This document shows positions 31,444 through 43,067 of a stretch of DNA of 64,000 bases, piece after piece. Position numbers and translations under genes: made by a program. The stretch's first letter is position 1, and each line of letters begins with the position of its first letter. Below the pieces are notes generated by a model that searched no databases, had not been told where the DNA came from, and saw nothing but the letters and a program-made list of their open reading frames with translations. Origin of the DNA: Nannobrachium achirus (Eukaryota; Chordata; Actinopteri; Myctophiformes; Myctophidae); assembly GCA_963921795.1 (NCBI GenBank), contig OY997655.1:7548822-7612821 (forward strand), given 5' to 3'.

Positions 31444-31760
31444 CCAGCCTTACCAAAACCTTCCTTCACCAATGTGTTTGTAAAAAGTAACCCTATCTCA
31501 CAAAGATTGGAATTACATTTCCCTCTAGGGGAATCAGTTGTGTATACCAACTGCTTTAAGTAGCCTAGCAAGTTAGGGATCGAACTAGGGGGGCTTTTCA
31601 TGATGCTGAATCCATTGTAAACATTTATTTTGCACGGGAAACACTCCTTGGGCCAAAAGTCACAGATTCCCCCTAGGGGAAACTGAATTTCAATCTTTGT
31701 GAGATGTGTTACTAGACACCTATACAAACACATTCGTTGAAGAAGGTCTTTGGTAAGGAA
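31444..31760. mobile_element. MITE with CCTTACCAAAACCTTC ends
   Basis: Imperfect inverted arms of about 95 bp, including ATGTGTTTGTA, TCTCACAAAGATTG and CCCTCTAGGGGAA with complements. Confidence 0.6.
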
Positions 31761-32369
31761 TCTATTCCCAGATTCTTATTTCTTTAACCCATTTAGAACG
31801 GGTACACATTATAGTGTATCATTATTTTATGCTTTAACTATTGAAAAATAGCAGATATACAAGCTCACTGAAAATTTGAATTTTGACCCGATTCTATAAG
31901 TGTCTTTTGAATCCTTCTAAGGTTTTTTAAAAAACCTATGTTTTTATGTCAGCAATCTGGCTATAGCCATCGTCAAAGAAAAGGTCCTTTTCACTTAACT
32001 GGAGCTCAGTTAGTCTGTTCTTGAGAGACTACTATGTCAGTGGTTCTCAAACTTTTTCATGTGAAGGACCCTCAAACTGATATTTATTTGGACACAGACC
32101 CCCATCTCAAAATATCTAGTTCCAGGGACCACCCAGAAGCAAAATTTGAGTTACAAACGTTCGCTTTAAAAATACATATATCTGCAAGTCGGTGACCTTC
32201 GTGACCTTCTGCAGCCACTACGCCAACCTCTACACCATCGCACTGATGAGCGTGCAGCGCTTCATGCGGGTGCTCCACCGCCGGCGCTGGGCGCGGGCGA
32301 TGGGCGGCGGGGGGGAGCGGGCGCTGCTGGTGTTGTACTTTTCGTTTCCTTTTCTGTAGCTTATTATTA

Positions 32370-32870
32370 TTTTGTTTGCTTTGCTTTGTTTTGGGTTGAG
32401 TTGTGTTTGTTAGAGCCAAGTGTTTGGAATATTATTTGTGTCACGGCTATGCCGTCGGCCGCTCACTGCTTGAGCTGATTATTCCTCCTCTTCTACTTAT
32501 TATATCAAAGCCTAGTAGCATTATTATATTTATTCTAGATATTGCCAACTATATTTGCTACGGCTATTTGTGATATTATATAAAGAAAAGAGTATTTTTG
32601 TACCACACTTTGAACTATTGTAATAAATCTTTGTATTGTTGCAACTCTGTTTCAGTGTGATAATATGTATTGACCTGGTCCCTAGACCGACTTTTGCGGG
32701 TCGTTACACTAACTGTTAGCTAACTTCCTCCGGTCTTCATCCATAACAGTGGTTGCAGTGAAATCCCAAGCCACTACTGCCTGTGTCGACGGAAGTTAGA
32801 GCGAAGGCCTATACAGAAATGTTTGGCACTCTAGCGGCACCTTGTGGCCCCTGGCATTAAATCAGTTAAT
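32370..32870. other. Spacer after the GPCR remnant
   Basis: AT-rich, with no exon or terminal repeat pair recognised. Confidence 0.35.
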
Positions 32871-33111
32871 GAACTGGTGGGTGTGGCCACGTAAAAACAT
32901 AATATTAACACTTTCTGTACACTTTTTTTGGAAAGAAAAATCCTCCTCCTAGTATAATTGCGACCGAAGGTCGCATATACTCTGAAGAACCGTGTCACTT
33001 GAGTGTCCTTCCTTCCTTCCGTATCCTCGTGACCGTCCTTCCGTATCCTCTGTGATGTCAGTGTGATGTCAGCGAGTTGTGACATCACTTCCTGTACAGG
33101 GCGGCTACACG

Positions 33112-33560
33112 AAATGTGGATAACACTATATATGGAGATAGTCCAGTCCATCATGTCATATGGGACTACCGTCATAGAAAGTAGCCATTGTTAGGCCGGA
33201 GTCATTGGCTGTCTAAACATGGAGATGTGGATAACACTATATATGGAGATAGTCTAGTCCAATATGTCATATGGGACTACCGTCATAGACAGTAGCCATT
33301 GTTAATCCGGAGTCAATGGCTGACTGTCTGTACAGGAAGTGATGTCACATGACATACTTTTTATGCCCATATATGAGTCCTAACATGGAGATGTGGATAA
33401 CACTATATATGGAGATAGTCTAGTCCAATATGTCATATGGAACTACCGTCATAGACAGAAGCTATTGTTAGGTCGGAGTCAATGGCTGTCTGTCTGTCTG
33501 ACTGTCTGTACAGGAAGTGATGTCACATGACATACTTTTTATGCCCATATATGAGTCCTC
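33112..33560. repeat. Three tandem copies of a 170-bp unit
   Basis: GGATAACACTATATATGGAG and GACTACCGTCATAGA recur at about 33118, 33229 and 33400. The right arm has one copy (about 41130-41313). Confidence 0.8.
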
Positions 33561-33968
33561 AGAAGGAGCGAATGCACTTCCCGGCAGCGGCGTCTGCCGC
33601 GGCGTCGTCGGACTTGCCGACAACAGCCGCGGCAATGATTCCTATGCCGTGGCAATTATACCTAATCCGTGGCAACGCCGGACAGACCGACAATCGAGCT
33701 GCGTCAGCCGCTGTTGCCGAACCTATCCCCCCCCACACACACACACACACGCACGCAGGCACGCATGCATGCACACACGCAGGCACCATGATCAGCAGTG
33801 GACCAACGTGCTCATATAGTCAATTATGTATAAAAAAATGAATGAAGTATTAAAACAGTCATGTCTGCTCTCTCTGGTGGTCGCTTGCTGACCTTCCGGA
33901 TCTGCTGGTGGACCACCGGGTCCGCCGGGCCACACCGGCAGCCGCCGTAGCCGCCGTCACCTGCCGGC

Positions 33969-34288
33969 CTTCACCGGCAGCCGCCGCTAGCAGCCATCAC
34001 CTGCCGGGCTTCACCGGCAGCCGCCGCTAGCCGCCGTCACCCGCCGGGCTTCACCGGCAGCCGCCGCTAGCCGCCGTCACCCGCCGGGCTTCACCGGCAG
34101 CCGCCGCTAGCAGCCGTCACCTGCCGGGCTTCACCGGCAGCCGCCGCTAGCCGCCGTCACCCGCCGGGCTTCACCGGCAGCCGCCGCTAGCAGCCGTCAC
34201 CTGCCGGGCTTCACCGGCAGCCGCCGCTAGCCGCCGTCACCCGCCGGGCTTCACCGGCAGCCGCCGCTAGCAGCCGTCACCCGCCGGG
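33969..34288. repeat. 40-bp GC-rich tandem array, left arm
   Basis: Eight copies of CTTCACCGGCAGCCGCCGCT plus AGC(C/A)GCCGTCACC(C/T)GCCGGG, alternating in two sub-types, followed by (CTGT)n to 34367. Confidence 0.95.
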
Positions 34289-34289
34289 C

Positions 34290-34366
<77 letters not shown>

Positions 34367-34367
34367 T
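34289..34367. repeat. (CTGT)n microsatellite
   Basis: About 19 CTGT units directly after the 40-bp array. The mirrored tract on the right arm is about 40101-40153. Confidence 0.9.
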
Positions 34368-34446
34368 GGGTCTTCTCCACCTCGCCTCTCCACTTATATC
34401 TATCCATTTTACGCACAGCTGTTTTGCGCTGCACGTATCTATCCCG

Positions 34447-34447
<1 letters not shown>

Positions 34448-34538
<91 letters not shown>
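34448..34538. repeat. (CA)n microsatellite, left arm
   Basis: About 45 CA units; mirrored by (GT)n at 39932-40018. Confidence 0.95.
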
Positions 34539-34540
<2 letters not shown>

Positions 34541-35250
34541 ACAAGCGCTGTGGGATTACCTGTGCCCATTTTCCCCTTCGTTTTTACCCCTCCCTAGTCC
34601 CAAATATACAGTATATTATATACTGTATATAGGCTTATGCCTTATTGTATTCATTTTATTGTAGGCTATAATAGTTATTGACCATAGCTTAATAGTCTGT
34701 TATTTGTATTTCTTTCGCCCGGCCTGGCCGTTTAATTATCCATTTCTACCTTCTCATATCAGCCATATTCCATTTTACGCACATTTTACCGACCCCCTCA
34801 CCCCGAATATAAATATAACCTTAATTTTTCTTTGCAGCTAAATTAACTAAAGGTTCTCCTTAATCGAATTCATCATAGATATGTTTAAGTTTCAACACAT
34901 GTTCTTCATTATTATTATTTAGGCATATGGTTTCTCGGCGCTTGTAGTATATATGTACGGATTTTACCGATAACAGGTTGGGTTATTCACCATCGGTATC
35001 TACTAGAGCCGGGTCCACCTCTTTTTCGCGCACTGCTGCTCGCATCTATCTGTATTTCTGTACAACTTCCTTTTTTTCTTTTTCTTTTTCTTTTTTTAGC
35101 GGCCCACGGCGCCTCCGCGTTTTTTTTTATGTGTAATAGACAGCCTACTAGCTCTATAGGACCAGGTAGGCCTACAGTTAGTAAAACATATACAGTGATG
35201 AAGTGTAGGATACTCTCCCTCTCTCTCTCACTCACTCACTCACTCACTCA

Positions 35251-35297
<47 letters not shown>

Positions 35298-35397
35298 ACA
35301 AGCGCTCTGGGATTACTTGATTATTTTTACACCAACACCACTTTCCATAGGCGCCGAGTTTTGTCCCTGCCGCTGGGTGCCGAAGCATCGAGCGCTC

Positions 35398-35463
35398 CCC
35401 CCCCCCCCCCCCCCCCCGCTAGTCCCCCCCCCCCCCCCCCCCGTCGCTAGCCCCCCCCCCCCC
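35398..35463. repeat. Three poly-C tracts
   Basis: C runs of about 20, 18 and 15 separated by GCTAGT and GTCGCTAG. The minus strand can form G-quadruplexes, so run lengths may be inaccurate. Confidence 0.9.
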
Positions 35464-35516
35464 GTCGCAAAAAAAGGGCGTTTTTTTTCTCAAATGGATA
35501 CTTTATTTACAGTTTG

Positions 35517-35951
35517 TCAATAGTACACTGGGTACATTTTTACACGTTTCCACGTCGCTGGACCCTTTGCCTGCGGGGCACAGCTGCTCGTGCTGCTGTC
35601 TGCCTCGGCTGCAGCGGTGGGCGGCGCGCTATTGCAACAGCTGGCTGTGTCCACCTCTGCGAATGGTTCACGGTCGCTGCTGTTGCTCGTGTTTGCTGCT
35701 TCTGCCGCTGGCGCTGGGGTCTTGCTCGGCCTGGGAGTGAAGAAATGTAGCTTCTTTTCCGGCAGCCTGCCGGGAGGTCTCGGTGGCGGCACCAGCGGGG
35801 TCTTGCTGCTATCCTTTGCAGCCTGAGCTGCGAGTCCTGGGGGCTGGCTGGCTGGCGTACCGAAGTTCAGGGTCTTCTGGGTCAGGAGGCGTCTCTTCTT
35901 GGCTGGTTGCATGACTGGCATCTTGCTGTACACTGCAATAAGTGAAGGCAT
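35517..35951 (-). CDS. Unrecognised 144-residue ORF, possible retrocopy
   Basis: I do not recognise the family. The protein is basic near the N-terminus (PAKKRRLLTQKTLNFGTP, a likely nuclear signal), then Pro/Ala-rich, with a second related motif EKKLHFFTPRPSKTP, a Ser/Ala-rich acidic middle and the end WKRVKMYPVYY. Codon use looks coding-like. An AATAAA lies 10 bp after the stop and 14 bp later comes an A8 run, so the 3' side looks like a copied mRNA. Just before the second ATG (35921), CTTATTGCAG looks like a splice acceptor, so the start is uncertain. KxLxFxTP motifs resemble the N-termini of some hAT-derived zinc-finger proteins (weak resemblance). It sits inside the 946-bp insertion. Confidence 0.4.
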   Translation of the reverse strand: MPSLIAVYSKMPVMQPAKKRRLLTQKTLNFGTPASQPPGLAAQAAKDSSKTPLVPPPRPPGRLPEKKLHFFTPRPSKTPAPAAEAANTSNSSDREPFAEVDTASCCNSAPPTAAAEADSSTSSCAPQAKGPATWKRVKMYPVYY

Positions 35952-36633
35952 AGCTACTGTATGCTGGCCTTTATTCTCTACCTGCCAGGTTAAAACAAAG
36001 GAACTATAGGCACTAATTCTCCGCCTCCCACACCAGCCCCCCCACTGGAATTTACCTGGCCGGTTTAAACAAAAGAATGATTAGGCAGACATGCAAATAG
36101 GCTGGGAGCGCTCCGCCTCCAGTTTCAACGTTGGTTTCTATTGCTCCCTCAGCCCCCCACCCATAGGAATGTGGGGGTGGGGGGCTGCCGGGCTGATGTT
36201 TTGTTTTCCCCACAAACAAAGCTGTGCGTGTTAATTTTTCGGGCTTGATCTTCCTGGGGGCTGCGGCCCCGCGGCTCACACAGAGGCGGCGTCATTGCCA
36301 CTTTCTATGGGTTATCTGTTCTTTTATTACTTTTCCCCCCAATGCCCATATTTTCCCTTCGTTTTTATCCCCCCCAGCCTAGTCCCAAATATACAGTATA
36401 GGCCTATGCCTTATTGTATTCATTTTATTGTAGGCTATAATAGTTTACGGACGGACAGATGGGCGCCTTGCCGCCTCCGCGAGGTTTTAATTACGTGCAT
36501 TTGGATTCGGTTTTAACCCAGTCCCAGCATGCAATTTCAATAGTTCAACTAGAAGTTATGATTTGATAACCCACTCAATAAAATGCTATAACTTATGCTG
36601 AAATGTGGTATATGTACTTCTCACTTCTACAAG

Positions 36634-36635
36634 CA

Positions 36636-36711
<76 letters not shown>

Positions 36712-36712
36712 C
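36634..36712. repeat. (TATC)n microsatellite in palindrome spacer
   Basis: About 19 CTAT units at the inner edge of the left arm. Confidence 0.95.
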
Positions 36713-38024
36713 TTCTGCCTTGATCTATCGCAAAAAAATAAGAAAAACAAATGGAGAGTGCTGTCCATGGTGCTGAAACGCTTTGGTCAATGTAAAGGGT
36801 CCATTTGGGTTAAATGAACGTTGATTTTACGATATGGATTGCAGGTCCCAGAGATAGAAATGCCATTAAATTGGGGTCCGTAGCTTCATGCATGTCAAAC
36901 TGGGGGCCCTAGAAATGAAAACGTTTGCTATAGCCTTATGGTGGTTCCTGGCATAAGCACTGTTCTACATAATGGAAACATATGCAGTAACGACTCAACA
37001 CTCAACAACAGAGGCTTAAGATCCAGACAAAAACGATCTTATCATTTAATTGACAGCGCCAGCATCACATTTTGAGAGAGAGAGAGAAAGTGAGAGTGGT
37101 GGTCTAATCGGTGGATTCCGCCATCATCCCACTCCTTTGAAGTCAATTGGCCCATTAGGTACATCACCAATACAATTGTTTGTCAATGTGCATCAATGGT
37201 GGCCGGATATAGGCAATTAGCTGTATCGCCATGGTCCTATATATAGGGCTAGTAGGCTATAGTATGTTTGTTACACATAAACCTTGTGTAAAGGGATTGC
37301 CATTGTGTGTGTCTCCATGCATTTGTTATTTTTTCCTATTTCTTCAAAAAAATATAATATCCCAGTTCACAGGCGTCTCTGTGATGCATGCGTTGAGAGC
37401 TTGTAGAAGTGAGAAGTACATAGTTATACCACATTTCAGCATAGATAACGTTGAACTATTGAAATTGCTTGAGTGCTGGGACTGGGGTAAAACCGAATCC
37501 AAATGCACATAATTAATTGGAGACACAAAAAGAAAGCAGTGCTGTTTGGTTTCGAATAGGCCTGCACATATGAGACAGATGAAAACTTTAAATTTATTTT
37601 ATAAAGGAGACACTCTGTTGCCCGCCTCGCGATCGGACTGCTGTACTTTGGCTGAAAGTAAAACGACCATAGCTCTGGATGGGATGGAGGTATAGGGTCG
37701 AGCGACCCCTCTTTGGAACCGGGGCGGCGAGACGAACGGGTGGGTGTTCGCCGGTCGCTCCGTGTGCCGTTCCGGGCGCGCTACGGCCAAAAAACCTCGC
37801 GGAGGCGGCAAGGCGCCCATCTGTCCGTCCGTAAACTATCATAGCCTACAATAAAATGAATACAATAAGGCATAGGCCTATACTGTATATTTGGGACTAG
37901 GCTGGGGGGGATAAAAACGAAGGGAAAATATGGGCATTGGGGGGAAAAGTGGTAACAAAAGAACAGATAACCGATAGAAAGTGGTGTTGGTGTAAAAATA
38001 ATCAAGTAATCCCAGAGCGCTTGT

Positions 38025-38188
<164 letters not shown>

Positions 38189-38333
38189 TTGCGGGGCGGG
38201 TTAGACGCGCGCAGCGCGCAAAACAGGTGTGCGTAAAATGGATAGATAGAAGTGGAGAGAGGCGAGGTTGAGGGAGGGACATTGATTATTATTATTATTA
38301 GGTCTACTACTAGGCTACTAAGGAAAGGGTTGT

Positions 38334-38338
<5 letters not shown>

Positions 38339-38383
<45 letters not shown>
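38339..38383. repeat. (ACAG)n microsatellite
   Basis: About 11 units in the right arm; part of a partial second copy of the 39900-40830 block. Confidence 0.9.
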
Positions 38384-38520
38384 CCATCTCCGGCAGCGGC
38401 AACACTGCGGCCGCGCCAATTTGTACATTATCGACTATATGAGCACGCTGGTCCACTGCTGATCATGGTGCGTGCGTGTGCACGCGTGCCTGCGTGCGTG
38501 TGTGTGTTCGCTCCTTCTGG

Positions 38521-38522
<2 letters not shown>

Positions 38523-38578
<56 letters not shown>

Positions 38579-38580
38579 GA
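38523..38580. repeat. (GA)n microsatellite
   Basis: About 25 GA units. Confidence 0.95.
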
Positions 38581-39084
38581 AAGTGAGAGTGAGAGTCGGT
38601 CCAATCATTGATTGGCCACTTGTCTGCGGTGGATCCCGTCCTTTGAAGTTTGAACGCCCAGCAGGGAGTCGGGAGTCAGTCCAGCTGTCAATGGTGGCAG
38701 GATATAGGCAGTAGCCTACACTTCATCACTGTATATGTTTATTTTACTAACTGTAGGCCTACCTGGTCCTATAGAGCTAGTAGGCTGTCTATTACACATA
38801 AAAAAAAACGCGGAGGCGCCGTGGGCCGCTAAAAAAAGAATAAGAAATAGATAGATAGATCCAGTCACAACAGAGCAGCATCATGTCCCAATCCTACCCA
38901 GCAGACATGTCAGTGTTTTGGCCAGGTCAGACGATCGCCTGGAATATAATGGACCCTTATGGACATTTTAATTCTTGTGCGGGTAGGCCTAAAATGAAAC
39001 CAAATGGACCCGTAAGGGGGGGAACGTTTGGTTTAATTTTACACTCTCTCACTGTGGAAAACACTGCGCGCGCGCTGCGCGCGC

Positions 39085-39089
<5 letters not shown>

Positions 39090-39173
<84 letters not shown>
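39090..39173. repeat. (CA)n microsatellite
   Basis: About 42 CA units, preceded by a GCGCGC palindromic stretch. Confidence 0.95.
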
Positions 39174-39175
<2 letters not shown>

Positions 39176-39930
39176 ATGGCTGGCTTGCTGGCTGCTGGTC
39201 AGTATAACAGAAACGCATTGTCCTTTTTCTTTCTTGGAGCATTACAGGTATTTTGCATATACTGTCTTTCATGTATGATGAGGGCATCATACTGCAAACT
39301 ATTACATCACGCTGCTACCTGACAGGGAGTCTTACTGGTTATTATTAATATCTTATAGGCTAACTGGGTCATTAAGGCATTATGTTCGGAAATGGCTTTG
39401 GTTAATAATAAACCTGACGCCGAGGTGGTGAATAACCCAACATGTTATCGATAAAATCCGCATAGTACATAAGCAGAATGCTGGTCACAATGAATCCAAA
39501 GATTTACGCATGACAAGCGCGGAGAAACCGTATGCCTAAATAATAATAATGAAGAACATGTGTTGAAACACAAACATATCTATGATGAATTCGATTAAGG
39601 AGAACCTTTAGTTAATTTAGCTGCAAAGAAAAATGAAGGTTATATTTATATTCGGGGTGAGGGGGTCGGTAAAATGTGCGTAAAATGGAATAGGCCTATA
39701 AGCTATGGCTGATATGAGAAGGTAGAAATGGATAATTAAACGGCCAGGCCGGGCGAAAGAAATACAAATAACAGACTATTAAGCTATGGTCAATAACTAT
39801 TATAGCCTACAATAAAATGAATACAATAAGGCATAAGCCTATATACAGTATATGATATACTGTATATTTGGGACTAGGGAGGGGTAAAAACGAAGGGGAA
39901 AATGGGCACAGGTAATCCCACAGCGCTTGT

Positions 39931-39931
<1 letters not shown>

Positions 39932-40018
<87 letters not shown>
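39932..40018. repeat. (GT)n microsatellite, right arm
   Basis: Mirror of 34448-34538. Confidence 0.95.
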
Positions 40019-40020
<2 letters not shown>

Positions 40021-40100
40021 CGGGATAGATACGTGCAGCGCAAAACAGCTGTGCGTAAAATGGATAGATATAAGTGGAGAGGCGAGGTGGAGAAGACCCA

Positions 40101-40153
<53 letters not shown>

Positions 40154-40154
40154 G

Positions 40155-40432
40155 CCCGGCGGGTGACGGCTGCTAGCGGCGGCTGCCGGTGAAGCCCGGC
40201 GGGTGACGGCGGCTAGCGGCGGCTGCCGGTGAAGCCCGGCAGGTGACGGCTGCTAGCGGCGGCTGCCGGTGAAGCCCGGCGGGTGACGGCGGCTAGCGGC
40301 GGCTGCCGGTGAAGCCCGGCGGGTGACGGCGGCTAGCGGCGGCTGCCGGTGAAGCCCGGCAGGTGACGGCTGCTAGCGGCGGCTGCCGGTGAAGGCCGGC
40401 AGGTGACGGCGGCTACGGCGGCTGCCGGTGTG
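40155..40432. repeat. 40-bp GC-rich tandem array, right arm
   Basis: Six full copies plus a partial one of the complement of the left-arm unit (GGTGAAGCCCGGCGGGTGAC). The array has changed length since the arms separated. Confidence 0.95.
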
Positions 40433-40612
40433 GCCCGGCGGACCCGGTGGTCCACCAGCAGATCCGGAAGGTCAGCAAGCGACCACCAGAGAGAGCAGAC
40501 ATGACTGTTTTAATACTTTTAATACTTTAATACATTTTTTTATACATAATTGACTATATGAGCACGTTGGTCCACTGCTGATCATGGTGCCTGCTTGTGT
40601 GCATGTGCCTGC

Positions 40613-40643
<31 letters not shown>

Positions 40644-40859
40644 GGGGGGGGGGATAGGTTCGGCAACAGCGGCTGACGCAGCTCGATTGTCGGTCTGTCC
40701 GGCGTTGCCACGGATTAGGTATAATTGCCACGGCATAGGAATCATTGCCGCGGCTGTTGTCGGCAAGTCCGACGACGCCGCGGCAGACGCCGCTGCCGGG
40801 AAATGCATTCGCTGTCCCTCTGAGTCCTTCTGTACCACATCTCCATGTTTAGGCAAACT

Positions 40860-41435
40860 CCACACAGAAAGGCCCTATCGCCAACCCAACCTAGGGTGTG
40901 AGCGATAGGGCCTTTCTGTGTGGAGTTTGCATGTTCTCCCCGTGTCTCCTAGGGTTGATACCCTCACAAAAACATGAACAAACTCCCCCCAGAATGACAA
41001 CAACTAGAATCGTCAGAGAAACGCTGTGGTTGGCCAGATGGTCAAGAATTGGCGCGACCTCGCCCTTTAGGGCGAGGTCATTTGGACCTATACATGGAGA
41101 AATGGAGCAAACCTGTTTGGCCTAAACATGGAGATGTGGTACAGAATGACTCATATATGGGCATAAAAAGTATGTCATGTGACATCACTTCCTGTACAGA
41201 TAGTCAGACAGACAGCCATTGACTCCGGCCTAACAATGGCTACTGTCTATGACGGTAGTCCCATATGACATGATGGACTGGACTATCTTCATATATAGTG
41301 TTCTCCACATCTCCATGTTTAGGCCCTATCGCTCACACCCTAGGTGGGGTTGGCGATAGGGCCTTTCTGTGTGGAGTTTGCATGTTCTCCCCGTGTCTCC
41401 TAGGGTTGATACCCTCACAAAAACATGAACAAACT
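40860..41435. mobile_element. V-SINE centre fragments, two copies
   Basis: CTTTCTGTGTGGAGTTTGCA with flanking sequence occurs at about 40912 and 41362, each followed by CTCACAAAAACATGAACAAA. At 40860-40920 an inverted piece forms a hairpin around CCTAGGGTGTGAGCG. Confidence 0.65.
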
Positions 41436-41543
41436 CCCCCCAGAATGATAACAACTAGAATCGTCAGAGAAACGCTGTGGTTGGCCAGATAGTCAAGAAT
41501 TACCCTGAGGTCGCATTCCACCCTCAGGTGTCTTACTAGTAAT

Positions 41544-41743
41544 AATACCTGATAATCATGTTTTAGGGGGGAAATAAATAATGGCACTGCATCTTTAAAT
41601 TGTCACTATAGAAAAGGTGAGAAACCCTACACTTACTGTATGTTGGTTTGTTTACTGTATGTAGAGTGAGAAAACAATGTTGCACATTAAGCTGATCATC
41701 TAGGGATCCCCCAAAATCCCGACCCACATGTTGAGAACCACTG
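41544..41743. mobile_element. hAT end fragment, unit 1
   Basis: Ends GACCCACATGTTGAGAACCACTG (41721-41743), the CAGTGGTTCTCAACC family; the twin is at 50955-51155. Confidence 0.6.
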
Positions 41744-42188
41744 ATTTAGCAGATTCCAGGGTGACATGCAACACGCTTAGACTCAAGGGAAACCATAAAT
41801 CAGAGAGACAGTGTAGTGCCCGCTCACCTCACCCTCAAAGGCTGGCATTGTTGCATGCCCATACTGTGCTGTACACCCCTCCCCCCTCGTGTGTGAATTG
41901 TCGACATTTTACTAATCGTGTTCCTGTCTGCATTTGGGTCTGGCAGTTTTCCATTTGTGACAAATTGAGCAAACTCTGGAGATACATAGCTGATGAATTG
42001 GAGTGCATTTTGGTAGAGCATAGACAATAAGTATTGGGCTAAGTCGGGGGTCAGCAACCCACGGCTCTAGAGCCGCATGCGGCTCTTTAGCGACACCCTA
42101 GTGGCTTCCTGGAGCTTTTTTCAAAAATGTATGAAAATGGAAAAAGATAAGAGGAAAAAATGTATTTTTTGTTTTAACAATTTTTTTA

Positions 42189-42457
42189 TCGTCACTTTCG
42201 GGCAGAAACCTTGTATCTCCAAGTTTCAAATTTGTATGTTTTTTTTTGTTTTTTTTTACAAAGTAAAGCCCTGCTTCATCATACATGACTGACGCACAAA
42301 AGTAGTGAAAACAGCAGATCTACAAGCACACAACGCCTCACGGTGCGATGCGTTGTGTGCTTGTAGATCGGCTGTTTTCACTAGTTTTGTTCATTTTTTA
42401 AATGATAAATACAAAACGAAGTTCTGGACATACAAGGTTTCCACCCGACAACGACGA
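42189..42457. mobile_element. TA-target MITE nested in hAT
   Basis: Left end TCGTCACTTTCGGGCAGAAA, right end TTCCACCCGACAACGACGA, bounded by TA, with its hairpin at 42303-42383. Confidence 0.85.
42303..42383. repeat. Hairpin module, GCACAC variant
   Basis: Same variant as the other TA-target family members; one bulge in the apical CTCACGGTGCGATG part. Confidence 0.9.
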
Positions 42458-42873
42458 TATATAAGCCTTTTATAATTTTTTGCGGCTCCAGACAGATTTG
42501 TTTTGGGTTTTTTTGGTCCAATATGGCTCTTTCAACATTTTGGGTTGCCGACCCCTGGGCTAAGTGGATAAGACACTAGTGGTAAAAGAATGTTCTAAAT
42601 ACTAGATTCCATATCAATATAATAGAAACGGGGGGGAATGCATTGGAGTCTTGTGGATGTATCTCATTTCTCTTGTTGTTTTCTAAATGATGGTGTGTCA
42701 TGTGTGGACATGATCAGATGTTTATAGGAAGGAAACCAGTTTGACAACCTTTCTCTCTCTGTCTCTGCCCCCAGCTTCACTTCATCTCACCAGGACATAG
42801 AAAACATTTTAATATCAAGTACCAACTTGTATCTGACTCCTTATGACTCCCACCCCGTTCTGTGGAAACTTTG

Positions 42874-42877
<4 letters not shown>

Positions 42878-42923
<46 letters not shown>
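42878..42923. repeat. (CT)n microsatellite, unit 1
   Basis: One of four (CT)n tracts that follow a shared ATCTGACTCC block (also 46773, 51790, 54374). Confidence 0.95.
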
Positions 42924-42926
<3 letters not shown>

Positions 42927-42939
42927 CCCATCACGCCTC

Positions 42940-43067
42940 TTCTTTATAAACAGGTAAATTCATCTTGCATGTGACACAGTGAGACTCCAGTTCAACTACA
43001 GAACAACTTATAGACCAAAGCTCATTCTACTGACAACCACCGTGAACAAACAGGACTCATTGACAGG
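42940..43067 (+). other. Possible orphan promoter and 5' non-coding exon
   Basis: CTTTATAAA near 42942 is followed by GTGAGACTCCAGTTCAACTA and, at the end, GACTCATTGACAG|GTAAGG, a good splice donor. The twin in unit 2 (about 51866-51937) keeps the donor but lacks the TATA-like box. No coding exon follows, so this is only a suggestion. Confidence 0.3.

Larger units (their letters stand above)
29966..32359 (+). pseudogene. Broken rhodopsin-like GPCR gene
   Basis: Piece 1 (29966-30259): N-terminal tail, TM1 with GTAGNLAVLVLLV (the Asn of GN is the class A TM1 landmark), then SNFTHLLMLNL, the start of TM2. The tail has three 7-residue repeats (PAEEWFT/PAEEGFT). Piece 2 (32189-32359): TFCSHYANLYTIALMSVQRF, that is TM3 and the ICL2 start, with VQR where most receptors have DRY. 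It runs to a stop just after the ICL2/TM4 border. The pieces share phase 0 and have GT and AG at their edges, but joining them would skip most of TM2 and ECL1; the 1.9 kb between is repeats, and no TM4-TM7 follows. The pattern resembles leukotriene B4 receptor-like fish genes (low confidence). Confidence 0.6.
35338..36311 (-). mobile_element. 946-bp insertion with 14-bp flanking repeats
   Basis: CCACTTTCCATAGG (35338-35351) and CCACTTTCTATGGG (36298-36311) flank sequence absent from the right arm, where the uninterrupted site reads CCACTTTCTATCGG (reverse complement of about 37972-37986). A 14-bp duplication suits retroposition. It contains the minus-strand ORF 35517-35951. Confidence 0.65.
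33112..36637 (+). repeat. Palindrome, left arm
   Basis: Reverse complement of 37385-41313, read block by block: the GGAAGTGATGTCACATGACA block, a CCGGCAGCGGCGTCTGCCGC block, the 40-bp GC array, (CTGT)n, (CA)n, the CGCCCGGCCTGGCCGTTTAA block, and GTGCATTTGGATTCGG nearest the centre. Arms differ by substitutions, repeat numbers and insertions, so this is not a simple assembly mirror. Confidence 0.9.
42045..42557. mobile_element. hAT-like MITE, CGGGGGTCAGCAACCC, with empty site
   Basis: Ends CGGGGGTCAGCAACCCACGG and GGGTTGCCGACCCCTG with a perfect 8-bp duplication GGCTAAGT (42037-42044, 42558-42565). Unit 2 at about 51449-51460 reads GGGCTAAGTGGATA with one copy and no element. Nested inside is a TA-target MITE at 42189-42457. 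Confidence 0.95.

Noticed and set aside
32084..32419. Minus-strand 111-codon frame over the GPCR fragment
   Set aside because: It is the shadow of the plus-strand TM3 coding piece, which has the recognisable motif.
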